Of a stretch of 35,930 bases of DNA, positions 1 through 8,158 are shown piece by piece (positions within the stretch are counted from its first letter, which is position 1; the number at the start of each line of letters is the position of its first letter). The notes beneath the pieces are model-generated. The model saw only the letters and a list, made by a program, of their open reading frames with translations, was not told the origin of the DNA and did not search any database. A program made the position numbers and the translations under genes. The DNA comes from an uncultured Bacteroidaceae bacterium (GTDB taxonomy: Bacteria > Bacteroidota > Bacteroidia > Bacteroidales > Bacteroidaceae), in contig CAJGCU010000007.1 in NCBI GenBank assembly GCA_904501945.1, forward strand, positions 1 to 35,930, written 5' to 3'.

Positions 1-890
1 AGCTTATACTTGTGCAGTTTCAGCATCTGCTCAGCATAACGATAGCCAAGTGTGCGCATGCCCTCTGTGCTGAAATGAAACTGGTCGCCCGTGCTCTCGC
101 AATCCTTAGCCGAAATGATGTAGGAGTTGGGCAGCGTCTTAGGCAAATTGGGCAATATGTCCACATTGAATCGCCAGCACACTCCCCCCTGCTCCTGATG
201 CTTCAGCTCGCCAGCCAAAAGGGGGACATCCTTCTTCTTCAGATTCAAATCCTGGCACAAGTTGTCATAAATCTTCTTCACGCGCTCAGGCCACTTTGGG
301 TCGTCAGAGTTCGACTCGCCCTGATGGATGAGTATTCCCCTGATGACGCCATCCTTCATCGCAATGCGCGCCATTTCCACCAGGCGCTGATAAGGATTGC
401 CGTCATAGTTCTTGACGATGGCTTTCATCCAGTCACGCTCATTATCGATATACTCCTTATAGTCGTCCTTGTCCCAAAGCTCAATCTTGGCACCTGCCAC
501 AGAGACGTTGATGACGCCAATGCGATATTTCTCGTCGATGCTCTCAATCATCTTGCGGCCAAAAAAGTCAACTGGACCCAAGTTGTTGCCTTCGCGGCAG
601 ATGGGAGGTACAGCCGTATACCACTTGCCCATCTCGCGCTGCATTCGTGGCATGTCGACTGCTGCGAGAAACTGGAAGCGTGGGTCGTTAAAATCTTTGT
701 CCTGCTCGGCTGGACGTGCGCCAGCCTCCATGTTCGACTGCCCAAAGCAGAGGAAGATGTGGAAATTCTTGTCAGGCTTCTGCGCCATCACCATCGTGGA
801 AACGGTCATCAAGAAGAGCAGAGCGAGCATTCTCGCTCCTACAATACGAACTTTCATCGCACGAGAAAAGGTCTTATTCATTTGATTCAT
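1..890 (-). CDS. Acetylxylan esterase / sialate O-acetylesterase-like (CE6, SASA-type SGNH hydrolase), 3' end outside window
   Basis: A secreted SGNH esterase expected to remove acetyl groups from xylan-type polysaccharide. Read from the ATG at 890, the N-terminus has a signal peptide (the hydrophobic core follows a second in-frame ATG at 857, and cleavage is likely after VMA). The block I GQSN motif carries the nucleophile Ser52. The C-terminal DQFH block supplies Asp269 and His272 in the DxxH spacing. The HQGESN motif typical of CE6/SASA enzymes is also present. About 296 codons are visible, and the frame is still open at base 1. Family members are about 280-300 residues, so little is missing. 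It has its own promoter at 929-960 and is divergent from the gene at 1191. The choice between CE6 (xylan) and sialate esterase rests on similarity. The GH51/CE2 operon at 8159-12191 favours xylan. Confidence 0.85.
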   Translation of the reverse strand, partial: MNQMNKTFSRAMKVRIVGARMLALLFLMTVSTMVMAQKPDKNFHIFLCFGQSNMEAGARPAEQDKDFNDPRFQFLAAVDMPRMQREMGKWYTAVPPICREGNNLGPVDFFGRKMIESIDEKYRIGVINVSVAGAKIELWDKDDYKEYIDNERDWMKAIVKNYDGNPYQRLVEMARIAMKDGVIRGILIHQGESNSDDPKWPERVKKIYDNLCQDLNLKKKDVPLLAGELKHQEQGGVCWRFNVDILPNLPKTLPNSYIISAKDCESTGDQFHFSTEGMRTLGYRYAEQMLKLHKYK

Positions 891-928
891 TGTTTGCTGT
901 TTATAGTTCATTACTCTATTTCCTGCAA

Positions 929-960
929 CAAATATAGGGCAAATACATGAAACTTACAAA
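929..960 (-). promoter_or_regulatory. Bacteroidota-type promoter of the CE6 esterase gene
   Basis: On the minus strand, a TTTG at 960-957 is followed after 20 bases by TATATTTG at 936-929, matching the TTTG/TAnnTTTG consensus. Transcription would start near 923, about 33 bases before the ATG at 890. Confidence 0.6.
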
Positions 961-1100
961 AAAAATGGTAAAAAAATGACTTCTAATAAATCTCAAAATA
1001 CTCCTGCAACACATTTTCACAATTTGCCACCCTTTAGTTAAAAGATGTTTTACTAAAGATTTTTTAACCAAAAAGTCTTTTTTTTTATTCATTTTCCATC

Positions 1101-1108
1101 TATTTTTG
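1101..1108 (+). promoter_or_regulatory. Possible -7 element (TATTTTTG) upstream of the PepSY-like gene
   Basis: TATTTTTG matches TAnnTTTG about 80 bases before the ATG at 1191. No TTTG is seen at the expected upstream spacing, only a run of T, so this is tentative. The rest of 891-1190 is AT-rich and holds no gene that I can support. Confidence 0.35.
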
Positions 1109-1190
1109 CAGCAGAAAAGACAAAAAGAGCATAATAGGCGACAAATTTACAAAAATTCACTTTAGTATTAATCTTTAAAAACTATTTGTT

Positions 1191-1640
1191 ATGAAGACTT
1201 TATTCAGAAAATTAGCAGTAATGGCTTTTTGCCTCACCACTACAGTATTGAATGCTTCTGCTGACAACAAAAAGCCTGTAACATTTGAGCAGATGCCAGC
1301 ACCCGCTCAGCAGTTTGTAAAGACACATTTTGCCAGCAGCAAAGTTCTTGCCACAACTTTCGAAAGAGAGCTTCTGGAAAAGAGCTATGATGTGGTTCTC
1401 AACGACGGGACGAAACTGGAATTTGACAGCAAGGGTGAATGGACTGATGTGGCTTGCCCCAAAAGTGGAGTTCCAAGCAAGGTGCTTCCAGAGGGAATCA
1501 AGACTTACCTCAATTCAAACTTCCCCAATGTGAAAGTCAAGAAAATTGAGCGCGACAGCAGGGAGTACGAAGTGACTTTGGAGAACGGAACAGAAATCAC
1601 GTTCAACAAGACATTCCTAGTAAAAGACATTGACCTGTAA
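1191..1640 (+). CDS. Periplasmic PepSY-like (DUF2874-type) protein
   Basis: A 149-residue exported protein. An N-terminal signal peptide (about residues 1-24, ending NASA) is followed by two similar halves. Each half has a helix with an aromatic or hydrophobic pattern followed by a strand pair of the type 'YDVVLNDGTKLEFDSKGEW' and 'YEVTLENGTEITF'. This duplicated pattern is typical of the putative beta-lactamase-inhibitor-like PepSY_like family common in Bacteroidales. The molecular role of these small proteins is not established, so I assign none. It is a single gene, closed by a clear terminator at 1715-1750. The start is set by the signal peptide. Confidence 0.8.
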   Translation: MKTLFRKLAVMAFCLTTTVLNASADNKKPVTFEQMPAPAQQFVKTHFASSKVLATTFERELLEKSYDVVLNDGTKLEFDSKGEWTDVACPKSGVPSKVLPEGIKTYLNSNFPNVKVKKIERDSREYEVTLENGTEITFNKTFLVKDIDL

Positions 1641-1714
1641 GAAGATACTATTAGAAAAACATCCGATTTTGCAATTCGCAAACACAGCATTCATGAAAAA
1701 TGAATCTTAACCGA

Positions 1715-1750
1715 CAACGGGCAGCCCATTGGCTGTCCGTTGATTTTTTC
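1715..1750 (+). terminator. Rho-independent terminator after the PepSY-like gene
   Basis: A 12-base stem (1715-1726 with 1731-1742, one G-U pair) and a CATT loop are followed directly by ATTTTTTC. It lies 75 bases after the stop at 1640. Confidence 0.8.
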
Positions 1751-1767
1751 ATAGAGAAAGAGAGGGC

Positions 1768-1815
1768 AAAAAGCTACAAAACAAGCAAGGGAGCTCCCCT
1801 TTGAGAGTTCCCTTG
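1768..1815 (-). terminator. Likely terminator of the ilv operon
   Basis: An 11-base stem (1786-1796 with 1805-1815, one G-U pair on one strand) lies 29 bases past the ilvC stop. On the minus strand it is followed by an interrupted T-rich stretch (1785-1768). Confidence 0.6.
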
Positions 1816-1843
1816 GCATGATATGATAAAAGCGCGCTCTGAA

Positions 1844-2887
1844 TTAGTTGTTTTCTGGACGAAGCTGACGAACAACTTCTGCTGTACGCCACATTTCTGA
1901 TTCGTGGAGAGCAGCAAGCTCTTTCTCAAGACCAACACGATAGTCTGGCTTTGAGTTAGCGTCGATAGAAATCTGCGCTTCGTTGCCACACTTTACAGAT
2001 GCGTAAAGCTTCTCAACAACTGGCTTGATAGCATCGTGGAAAGGACCCATCCAGTCGAGCGCACCACGCTGCGCTGTAGTAGAGCAGTTTGCATACATCC
2101 AGTCCATACCCTTCTGAGCGAAGAGAGGCATGAGTGACTGAGTGAGCTCTTCTACAGTCTCGTTGAATGCTTCAGATGGAGTGTGTCCATTCTCACGGAG
2201 TACCTCATACTGAGCAAGGAGAAGTCCCTGAATTGCACCCATAAGTGAACCACGCTCACCTGTGAGGTCAGATGTAGCCTCACGCTGGAATGTTGTCTCG
2301 AACATATAGCCAGAGCCGATACCAATGCCAAGAGCAAGTGTACGGTCAAGCGCCTTTCCTGTAGCATCCTGATATACTGCATATGAAGAGTTCAAGCCGC
2401 GACCTTCGAGGAACATGGTACGAAGTGATGTACCAGAACCCTTTGGCGCAACCATAATCACGTCGATGTCGTTAGCAGGAACACATCCTGTACGGTCGCT
2501 CCAAGTGATAGCAAAGCCGTGAGAGAAATAGAGAGCCTTGCCTGGAGTAAGATACTGCTTGAGTGTTGGCCATACAGACATTACGGCAGCGTCTGAAAGA
2601 AGGCACATCACGATAGTACCCTTTTCAGCAGCTTCCTCTACAGAGAAAAGTGTTTCGCCTGGCACCCATCCGTCATTGACAGCCTTTTCGAATGTCTTGC
2701 CCTGACGCTGACCTACGATAACGTTGAAACCATTGTCACGAAGATTACAAGCCTGTCCAGGGCCTTGAACTCCATAGCCAATAACTGCGATAGTCTCGTC
2801 CTTGAGAATCTCGCGAGCTTTCTCGAGTGGGAATTCTTCACGTGTCATTACCTCTTCGATAACGCCACCAAAATTCATTTTTGCCAT
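1844..2887 (-). CDS. ilvC: Ketol-acid reductoisomerase
   Basis: NADPH-dependent reductoisomerase, the second step of valine, leucine and isoleucine synthesis. It converts 2-acetolactate or 2-aceto-2-hydroxybutyrate to the dihydroxy acid. The N-terminal Rossmann fold shows the GYGVQGPGQ nucleotide loop at about residues 37-45. The middle has VAPKGSGTSLR. The C-terminal helical domain has the metal and substrate region (TSDLTGERG, then EAFNETVEELTQSLMP). At 347 residues it is of usual length for class I enzymes, and the loop reads more like the yeast and Bacteroidota form than the E. coli form. It is the last gene of the ilv operon, separated from ilvN by 152 bases. The start gives MAKMNFGG, as in relatives. 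Confidence 0.96.
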   Translation of the reverse strand: MAKMNFGGVIEEVMTREEFPLEKAREILKDETIAVIGYGVQGPGQACNLRDNGFNVIVGQRQGKTFEKAVNDGWVPGETLFSVEEAAEKGTIVMCLLSDAAVMSVWPTLKQYLTPGKALYFSHGFAITWSDRTGCVPANDIDVIMVAPKGSGTSLRTMFLEGRGLNSSYAVYQDATGKALDRTLALGIGIGSGYMFETTFQREATSDLTGERGSLMGAIQGLLLAQYEVLRENGHTPSEAFNETVEELTQSLMPLFAQKGMDWMYANCSTTAQRGALDWMGPFHDAIKPVVEKLYASVKCGNEAQISIDANSKPDYRVGLEKELAALHESEMWRTAEVVRQLRPENN

Positions 2888-3039
2888 TTTTGTGATTTTT
2901 TATGCAAGAATCAAGAGAACCGTTCTGAGCCTCCTGCCCAAAGGTTCAGGAGAAATCTTTCGCCCTCGCCTTTCGGCATTTCGCCTTCAGCTCTTAAGCC
3001 TTGCTGGTTATTTATTAATTTATTTATTAATTAACTAAT
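2888..3039 (-). other. ilvN-ilvC intergenic region, no gene seen
   Basis: A 152-base gap inside the ilv operon. Next to ilvN it is very AT-rich (a repeating TTATTAATT pattern). The rest is moderately GC-rich with several CGCC repeats and a possible GAACC/GGTTC stem. In many Bacteroides an acyl-ACP thioesterase gene sits here (from memory). I see no open frame of that kind, so the gap may be an untranslated spacer. Confidence 0.5.
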
Positions 3040-3720
3040 TTATTTTATCGCTTTCATGACTCTTTCTGCTTCTCTTGCCGCCAGATACTCGTCAAGATGC
3101 TCAGTTCGGCTTTTGGTAATGCAGATGCGTCCAGAGCGAACGAACTGCAAGACACAATCCAGTTTCTTCAATTCATCGTAGAGACCAATGATGTCCTTCG
3201 TGTCTCCCGTCTTTTCTATAACGGCATAAGTGCTGTTCACCTCTATAATTCTAGCATCATAAAGACGAACCAGACGGTTCACCTCACCATTGCCCAGCAT
3301 GGCAGAAGTGCATACCTTATACAGCGAAGTCTCGTTGATGAAAATATCTTCGTCTGTATAATAGTTTGCCTGCAGCACCTCTATGCGCTTTTCCGTCTGC
3401 GCAGCCAGCATCTGAGCCGTATGCTCGTTGCAATAGGCTGTAATGGTGTATTTGTGAACACCAGGAGTGCTGGACGCACAAACGTTCAAGGACTCAATAT
3501 TCACCTGCCGACGCGTAAACACAGCCGATATCTGTGAAAGCAGACCTGGCACATTTTCTGAATAGATCAGGAATGTATAGAGTTTAATTGTATCTTGTTC
3601 CATTGTTGGAGTTTCTACTTTAATTTCCTTTGTTTCAGATTGGCTTCGTTCCAGCACACGTTGACATTTGCCGCATGAAGAACAATCACCACATTGACTA
3701 ATTGCCGCTCCCCTCTCCAT
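3040..3720 (-). CDS. ilvN: Acetolactate synthase small (regulatory) subunit, with Cys-rich N-terminal extension
   Basis: The regulatory subunit of acetohydroxyacid synthase, which binds valine through an ACT domain and activates IlvB. The family core starts at Met40 (MEQDTIKLYTF), with the ACT domain (VPGLLSQISAVFTRRQVNIESL) at about residues 50-115 and the C-terminal ACT-like half after that. Relatives usually begin at or near Met40 and are about 185 residues, whereas this frame has 226. The extra 39 residues contain CGDCSSCGKC (Cys10, 13, 16, 19; CX2CX2CX2C). The upstream ATG is only 2 bases after the ilvB stop, which suggests coupled translation and supports the long form. If the true start is Met40 (base 3603), a 119-base gap would separate the genes. 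Which start is used is not settled. Confidence 0.9.
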   Translation of the reverse strand: MERGAAISQCGDCSSCGKCQRVLERSQSETKEIKVETPTMEQDTIKLYTFLIYSENVPGLLSQISAVFTRRQVNIESLNVCASSTPGVHKYTITAYCNEHTAQMLAAQTEKRIEVLQANYYTDEDIFINETSLYKVCTSAMLGNGEVNRLVRLYDARIIEVNSTYAVIEKTGDTKDIIGLYDELKKLDCVLQFVRSGRICITKSRTEHLDEYLAAREAERVMKAIK

Positions 3721-3722
3721 CT

Positions 3723-5417
3723 TTACACTTCCAGCAGCATTTCATCAACATTAGCTCCAGGAGGAGTCATCGGAAGCACGTTGTCCTCTTCCTTGATGGC
3801 GCATTGCAGCAAATAAGGACCAGGAGTTGAAAGCATCTCCTGAATAGCAGCATCAAGGTCTTCTCTTTCAACAACAGTCTTTGTTGGAATGCCATAGCCC
3901 TGAGCAATGAGCTCGTAGTCAGGATTATTCATTGGCGTAAAAGAGTATCGATGGCTGAAGAACATTTCCTGCCACTGGCGAACATTGCCAAGAAAGTTAT
4001 TATTCAGCAAGACAATCTTCACAGGAGCACCTTGTTCCATAATTGTTCCAAGTTCCTGAATTGTCATCTGGAAACCTCCATCGCCCACGAACAAGCAAAC
4101 AGCTCGATCAGGTGCGCCAAAAGTAGCACCTATAGCGGCAGGCAAGCCAAAACCCATTGTACCCAATCCGCCAGAAGTTACAACAGAGCGATTCTGAGTG
4201 AACTTGAAATATCGACAAGCCATCAGCTGATTCTGTCCCACATCTGTAACCATAATTCCTTTATTGTGAGCAGCTTCGCTTACTCTGCGAATAACTTCGC
4301 CCATCAAAAGTGGACCTTCCGCTGGATGCAGCGCCTTATCGATTACCTTGTTATATTCTTTTTCTGCATAAGGCTTGAAACCATCTATCCATGCCGAATG
4401 CTGCGTTGCTTCGATTTGCTTCGTTACTGCCGCAAGCGTCTCCTTGCAGTTGCCAAGCACCTTCAGGTCAACCTGCACGTTCTTGTTAAATTCAGCAGGG
4501 TCAATATCAAAATGGATGATTTTAGCTTGCTTTGCATAAGTGGCAAGATTGCCCGTCACGCGGTCGTCGAAACGCATACCTATGGCAATGAGCAAATCAC
4601 ATTGATTCGTCATCACGTTAGGACCGAGATTTCCATGCATTCCAAGAATACCCATGTTCAGACGATGGTCAGAAGGAATAGCAGACAAGCCAAGGAATGT
4701 TGTGCCACATGGAATATCCGCCTTCTCAAGAAATTCCAATAATTCAGGACAAGCATTACCCAATTCTACGCCTTGGCCCACCAGAGCGAAAGGCTTGACG
4801 CTATCGTTTATCATCTTGGCAGCACACATGATGTCAGCCAAATCCACTTCACGTTCAGGATTGTAGCTTCTGATAAAATCAACAGTAGCAGGCTCGAATT
4901 CGACAGTACCCGTCTGCGCATTCTTCGCAAAATCAAGCACAACGGGACCAGGACGACCGCTTTTGGCAATATAGAAAGCACGAGCCACAGCCCATGCTAC
5001 ATCCTCTGGCCGACGAATCTGATAACTCCATTTGCTGATAGGTGATGTGATGCCAACGACATCCACTTCCTGAAATGCGTCTGTACCCAGCATGGCGACA
5101 CCAACCTGTCCACAAATAACGACCAGTGGAGTTGAATCAATCATGGCATCAGCAATGCCTGTCACAGTATTTGTTGCACCAGGGCCAGACGTAACGATGG
5201 CACAACCAACTTTTCCACTCACACGAGCATATCCTTGAGCCGCATGTACAGCTCCCTGCTCATGCCTAACTAAAACATGATTGAGCGTATTCTTGTGGTC
5301 ATAAAGTGCATCATAAGTTGGCATGATGGAACCTCCTGGATACCCAAAAAGTACATCTACGCCTTCATGTTCAAGAGCTCTCATCAGAGCTTCTGCACCA
5401 GTTATTTTTTCTGCCAT
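3723..5417 (-). CDS. ilvB: Acetolactate synthase large (catalytic) subunit
   Basis: ThDP- and Mg-dependent catalytic subunit that condenses pyruvate with pyruvate or 2-oxobutyrate, the first committed step of the branched-chain pathway. The N-terminal Pyr domain has the conserved ThDP glutamate Glu53 in VRHEQGA. The middle domain (about 190-330) has the IGMRFDDRVTG region that contacts FAD in relatives. The C-terminal PP domain has GDGGFQMTIQEL with the downstream NNNFLGNVRQWQ, the Mg-ThDP site. At 564 residues it is normal for IlvB/IlvI. It sits 15 bases after ilvD and 2 bases before the long form of ilvN, so ilvD, ilvB and ilvN are very likely one transcript. Confidence 0.96.
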   Translation of the reverse strand: MAEKITGAEALMRALEHEGVDVLFGYPGGSIMPTYDALYDHKNTLNHVLVRHEQGAVHAAQGYARVSGKVGCAIVTSGPGATNTVTGIADAMIDSTPLVVICGQVGVAMLGTDAFQEVDVVGITSPISKWSYQIRRPEDVAWAVARAFYIAKSGRPGPVVLDFAKNAQTGTVEFEPATVDFIRSYNPEREVDLADIMCAAKMINDSVKPFALVGQGVELGNACPELLEFLEKADIPCGTTFLGLSAIPSDHRLNMGILGMHGNLGPNVMTNQCDLLIAIGMRFDDRVTGNLATYAKQAKIIHFDIDPAEFNKNVQVDLKVLGNCKETLAAVTKQIEATQHSAWIDGFKPYAEKEYNKVIDKALHPAEGPLLMGEVIRRVSEAAHNKGIMVTDVGQNQLMACRYFKFTQNRSVVTSGGLGTMGFGLPAAIGATFGAPDRAVCLFVGDGGFQMTIQELGTIMEQGAPVKIVLLNNNFLGNVRQWQEMFFSHRYSFTPMNNPDYELIAQGYGIPTKTVVEREDLDAAIQEMLSTPGPYLLQCAIKEEDNVLPMTPPGANVDEMLLEV

Positions 5418-5432
5418 TATCTATTTCCTTTT

Positions 5433-7235
5433 CTAATCAATAATTCTTACGCCACCCTTATCTGCACTTGAAACGCTTTGCGCATATGCTCTGAGAGCCT
5501 TGCTGACAACGCGATTACGCTTGAGTGGCTGCTGTGGACGTGCTGCCAGTTCTTCTTCAGACAGACGCACATTAATACTGCGATTTGGAATGTCAATATC
5601 AATGATGTCGCCATCCACAATCTTGCCGATATTGCCTCCAGAAGCAGCCTCTGGAGAGATGTGTCCGATGGAAAGGCCAGATGTTCCGCCAGAGAAACGC
5701 CCGTCTGTAATCAGAGCGCATTCCTTACCCATGTGCATGCTCTTGATGTAGGACGTAGGATAAAGCATTTCCTGCATACCAGGACCACCTTTAGGACCCT
5801 CGTGAGTGATGACTACAACGTCACCTTTCTTCACCTTGCCTCCTAGTATTCCTTCACAAGCTGCCTCCTGAGAGTCGAACACAACGGCTGGGCCTGAAAA
5901 TCTCCAGATACTTTCATCTACACCAGCAGTCTTAACAACACAGCCGTCCTGAGCTATATTGCCAAAAAGAATAGCCATGCCTCCATCCTTCGTATAAGCA
6001 TGCTCTATGTCGCGAATACACCCTTTCTCCCTGTCTGTATCAAGCGTTTCATACGTAGCATTCTGCACACCAAGCTGATTGCAGAACACACCTGCAGGAG
6101 CGCTCGAATAAATTCGCTGTGCTTCTGGAGCTACGCAATCTTTCATAATAGAGTATTTCTCGATGTCTTCAGCAAGCGTAGAACCGTTCACACGCTTTGC
6201 AGATGTATCAATCAAGCCCCCCTTTGCCAATTCGCCCAGCAAATTAAGCATACCACCAGCTCTACCACATTCTTGTACAGAATACTTCTGAGAGTTTGGC
6301 GCCAATTTGCACAGGAATGGTGTCTTGCGCGAGAGAGCATCAATATCTTTCATCGTGAAATCAACACCAGCCTCTTGTGCAACTGCAAGCAAATGAAGAA
6401 CCGTATTGGTTGAGGCGCCCATTGCAATATCAAGTGTCATTGCATTAAGGAATGCCGTACGAGTAGCGATAGAGCGTGGAAGCACAGATTCGTCTCCGTC
6501 TTCATAATAAGCAAAAGCATTCTTCACAATCTGACGAGCAGCTTCTTTCATCAACTCACGACGATTCACATGGGTTGCCAGAATCGTACCATTGCCAGGA
6601 AGAGATAGTCCTATAGCTTCTGTCAGATTATTCATCGAGTTGGCTGTAAACATGCCTGAGCAACATCCACAGCCAGGACATGCGCGATTTTCGACCTCAG
6701 CCAATTCTGCATCGTCCACCGTAGGGTCAGCTCCCTTAATCATCGCTGCAATCAAGTCAAGATTTTCCCCTTTGTAGGTACCGGCCTCCATAGGGCCTCC
6801 ACTGACAAACACTGCTGGGATATTCAGACGCATAGCAGCCATCAGCATACCTGGAGTAATCTTGTCGCAGTTCGAGATGCAAATCATAGCATCAGCCTTG
6901 TGGGCATTGCACATATATTCAACAGAATCAGCAATGATGTCACGTGATGGCAAAGAGTAAAGCATACCATCATGTCCCATAGCAATACCATCATCAATAG
7001 CAATCGTATTGAATTCAGCAGCATAGCATCCCATTTTCTCAATTTCCTCCTTCACAATCTGTCCAGCCTCATGTAAATGCGTGTGTCCTGGCACAAACTG
7101 GGTGAAAGAATTGACAATCGCAATGATTGGCTTTCCAAACTGCTCACGTCTCATGCCGTTGGCAACCCAGAGAGCACGAGCTCCTGCCATACGACGTCCT
7201 TCTGTACAAACAGCACTACGTAACTGATGTTTCAT
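5433..7235 (-). CDS. ilvD: Dihydroxy-acid dehydratase
   Basis: An Fe-S dehydratase that makes 2-oxo acids from dihydroxy acids, the third step of valine and isoleucine synthesis. The cluster cysteines are visible in NCDKITPGM and in CPGCGCCSGMFTANSMN (the CPGC and CGCCSGM blocks). The C-terminal region has GPKGGPGMQEML and DGRFSGGTSGLSIGHISPEAA, the family signature. At 600 residues it falls within the usual 550-620 range. It is the first gene of the operon. Its ATG follows about 100 bases of leader after a possible promoter at 7345-7352. No leader peptide rich in Ile, Val or Leu is visible, so classical attenuation is not supported. Confidence 0.96.
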   Translation of the reverse strand: MKHQLRSAVCTEGRRMAGARALWVANGMRREQFGKPIIAIVNSFTQFVPGHTHLHEAGQIVKEEIEKMGCYAAEFNTIAIDDGIAMGHDGMLYSLPSRDIIADSVEYMCNAHKADAMICISNCDKITPGMLMAAMRLNIPAVFVSGGPMEAGTYKGENLDLIAAMIKGADPTVDDAELAEVENRACPGCGCCSGMFTANSMNNLTEAIGLSLPGNGTILATHVNRRELMKEAARQIVKNAFAYYEDGDESVLPRSIATRTAFLNAMTLDIAMGASTNTVLHLLAVAQEAGVDFTMKDIDALSRKTPFLCKLAPNSQKYSVQECGRAGGMLNLLGELAKGGLIDTSAKRVNGSTLAEDIEKYSIMKDCVAPEAQRIYSSAPAGVFCNQLGVQNATYETLDTDREKGCIRDIEHAYTKDGGMAILFGNIAQDGCVVKTAGVDESIWRFSGPAVVFDSQEAACEGILGGKVKKGDVVVITHEGPKGGPGMQEMLYPTSYIKSMHMGKECALITDGRFSGGTSGLSIGHISPEAASGGNIGKIVDGDIIDIDIPNRSINVRLSEEELAARPQQPLKRNRVVSKALRAYAQSVSSADKGGVRIID

Positions 7236-7344
7236 TTTATCTTATATGAATTCTTTTATCTTTTTACTCATTCAAAGAAGACTTTGCTCCTTCTCACTAT
7301 ATATAAACAACTTTCCCTTTGAGGAGAAAGAACTAAAAACGCTG

Positions 7345-7352
7345 CAAAATTA
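7345..7352 (-). promoter_or_regulatory. Possible -7 element upstream of ilvD
   Basis: The minus strand reads TAATTTTG, matching TAnnTTTG, about 110 bases before the ilvD ATG. No good TTTG is found 19-20 bases further upstream. Confidence 0.35.
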
Positions 7353-7384
7353 CAAAAATCATCCGACATTTATACATCTTTTAA

Positions 7385-7425
7385 ATAAAAAAAGAGAAGG
7401 ATTCCATGATTTGGAACTCTTCTCT
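7385..7425 (-). terminator. Rho-independent terminator after riboflavin synthase
   Basis: A 14-base stem (7393-7406 with 7412-7425) has one internal two-base mismatch and a 5-base loop. On the minus strand it is followed by TTTTTTTAT. It begins 24 bases after the ribE stop and separates it from the ilv operon. Confidence 0.8.
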
Positions 7426-7448
7426 TCTTTTTTCAATCCAGTCATTTC

Positions 7449-8051
7449 TCAATTAAACGATTGGATACGTGCGATATATTTCCCAATAATGTCGAATTCC
7501 AAATTGACCTTTGTGCCCACTTCAATCTCATGGAAATTGGTATAATCGTAAGTGTATGGAATGATGTTCACCTCAAAACTGTCATTCTGCGCATTGCATA
7601 CTGTAAGGCTCACGCCGTTCACTGTCACACTACCTTTATCCACGGTCATATATCCCTTCTTGGCCATCTCTTTATCAAACAAGTACTGGAAACGGAAAGT
7701 GTAACTTCCTTGCTGGTCAATTTTCGCCACACATTCTGCTGTCTGGTCAACATGTCCTTGCACGATATGCCCATCCAAACGGCCATTCATCATCATCGAG
7801 CGTTCCACATTAACTTTATCACCCACATTCAGAAGACCAAGGTTACTCTTCTGAAGCGTTTCTTTCATAGCAGTTACAACATACTTGCCATCAAAGATTT
7901 TCACTACAGTCAGGCATACACCATTATGTGCCACGCTTTGGTCTATTTTCAATTCTTCCACAAATGAGCAAGTAAGTGTAAAGTGCATATTTTCCTGCTC
8001 TTTCTCTATTGCAACAACCGTCGCAAATTCTTCTACAATTCCACTAAACAT
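7449..8051 (-). CDS. ribE: Riboflavin synthase, alpha subunit
   Basis: Catalyses the dismutation of two 6,7-dimethyl-8-ribityllumazine molecules to riboflavin, in the cytosol. The N-terminus MFSGIVEE is the family hallmark. Two lumazine-binding barrels follow, each with a GVCLTV or GVSLTV motif (first in HNGVCLTVV, second in VNGVSLTVC) and GHIVQGHVD at the end of the first barrel. At 200 residues it is full length. It is a single gene with its own promoter (8080-8109) and terminator. No FMN riboswitch is possible in its leader of about 20 bases. Confidence 0.96.
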   Translation of the reverse strand: MFSGIVEEFATVVAIEKEQENMHFTLTCSFVEELKIDQSVAHNGVCLTVVKIFDGKYVVTAMKETLQKSNLGLLNVGDKVNVERSMMMNGRLDGHIVQGHVDQTAECVAKIDQQGSYTFRFQYLFDKEMAKKGYMTVDKGSVTVNGVSLTVCNAQNDSFEVNIIPYTYDYTNFHEIEVGTKVNLEFDIIGKYIARIQSFN

Positions 8052-8079
8052 AATTCTTAATTATATTAAAATATGTGTA

Positions 8080-8109
8080 CAAAGATACTCATATTTCCAC
8101 AAAATTCAA
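8080..8109 (-). promoter_or_regulatory. Promoter of ribE
   Basis: On the minus strand, TTG (8109-8107), a 19-base spacer and TATCTTTG (8087-8080) fit the Bacteroidota consensus well. Transcription should start near 8073, leaving a leader of about 20 bases. Confidence 0.7.
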
Positions 8110-8117
8110 TAACTTTG
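8110..8117 (+). promoter_or_regulatory. -7 element for the lipoprotein/GH51/CE2 operon
   Basis: TAACTTTG matches TAnnTTTG and lies 41 bases before the ATG at 8159. There is no clear upstream TTTG, so activation by a regulator is conceivable. It directly abuts the ribE promoter on the other strand. Confidence 0.5.
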
Positions 8118-8158
8118 CAACAAAAATAAGATATTAAGCCTAAAAACAATTATCAACA

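Noticed and set aside
12..950. A long plus-strand open frame of 312 codons opposite the CE6 esterase
   Set aside because: It starts with GTG and has no family features, while the minus strand encodes a clear SGNH esterase with signal peptide and catalytic motifs.
3001..3045. The AT-rich TTATTAATT tract as an origin or a mobile-element scar
   Set aside because: It is short and within an operon, and has no DnaA boxes or target duplications around it.
3951..4742. A 263-codon plus-strand frame opposite ilvB
   Set aside because: The ilvB protein is intact on the other strand, and there is no promoter or family match.
7236..7344. A leader peptide for classical attenuation before ilvD
   Set aside because: No short frame rich in Ile, Val or Leu and no terminator pair were found in the leader.
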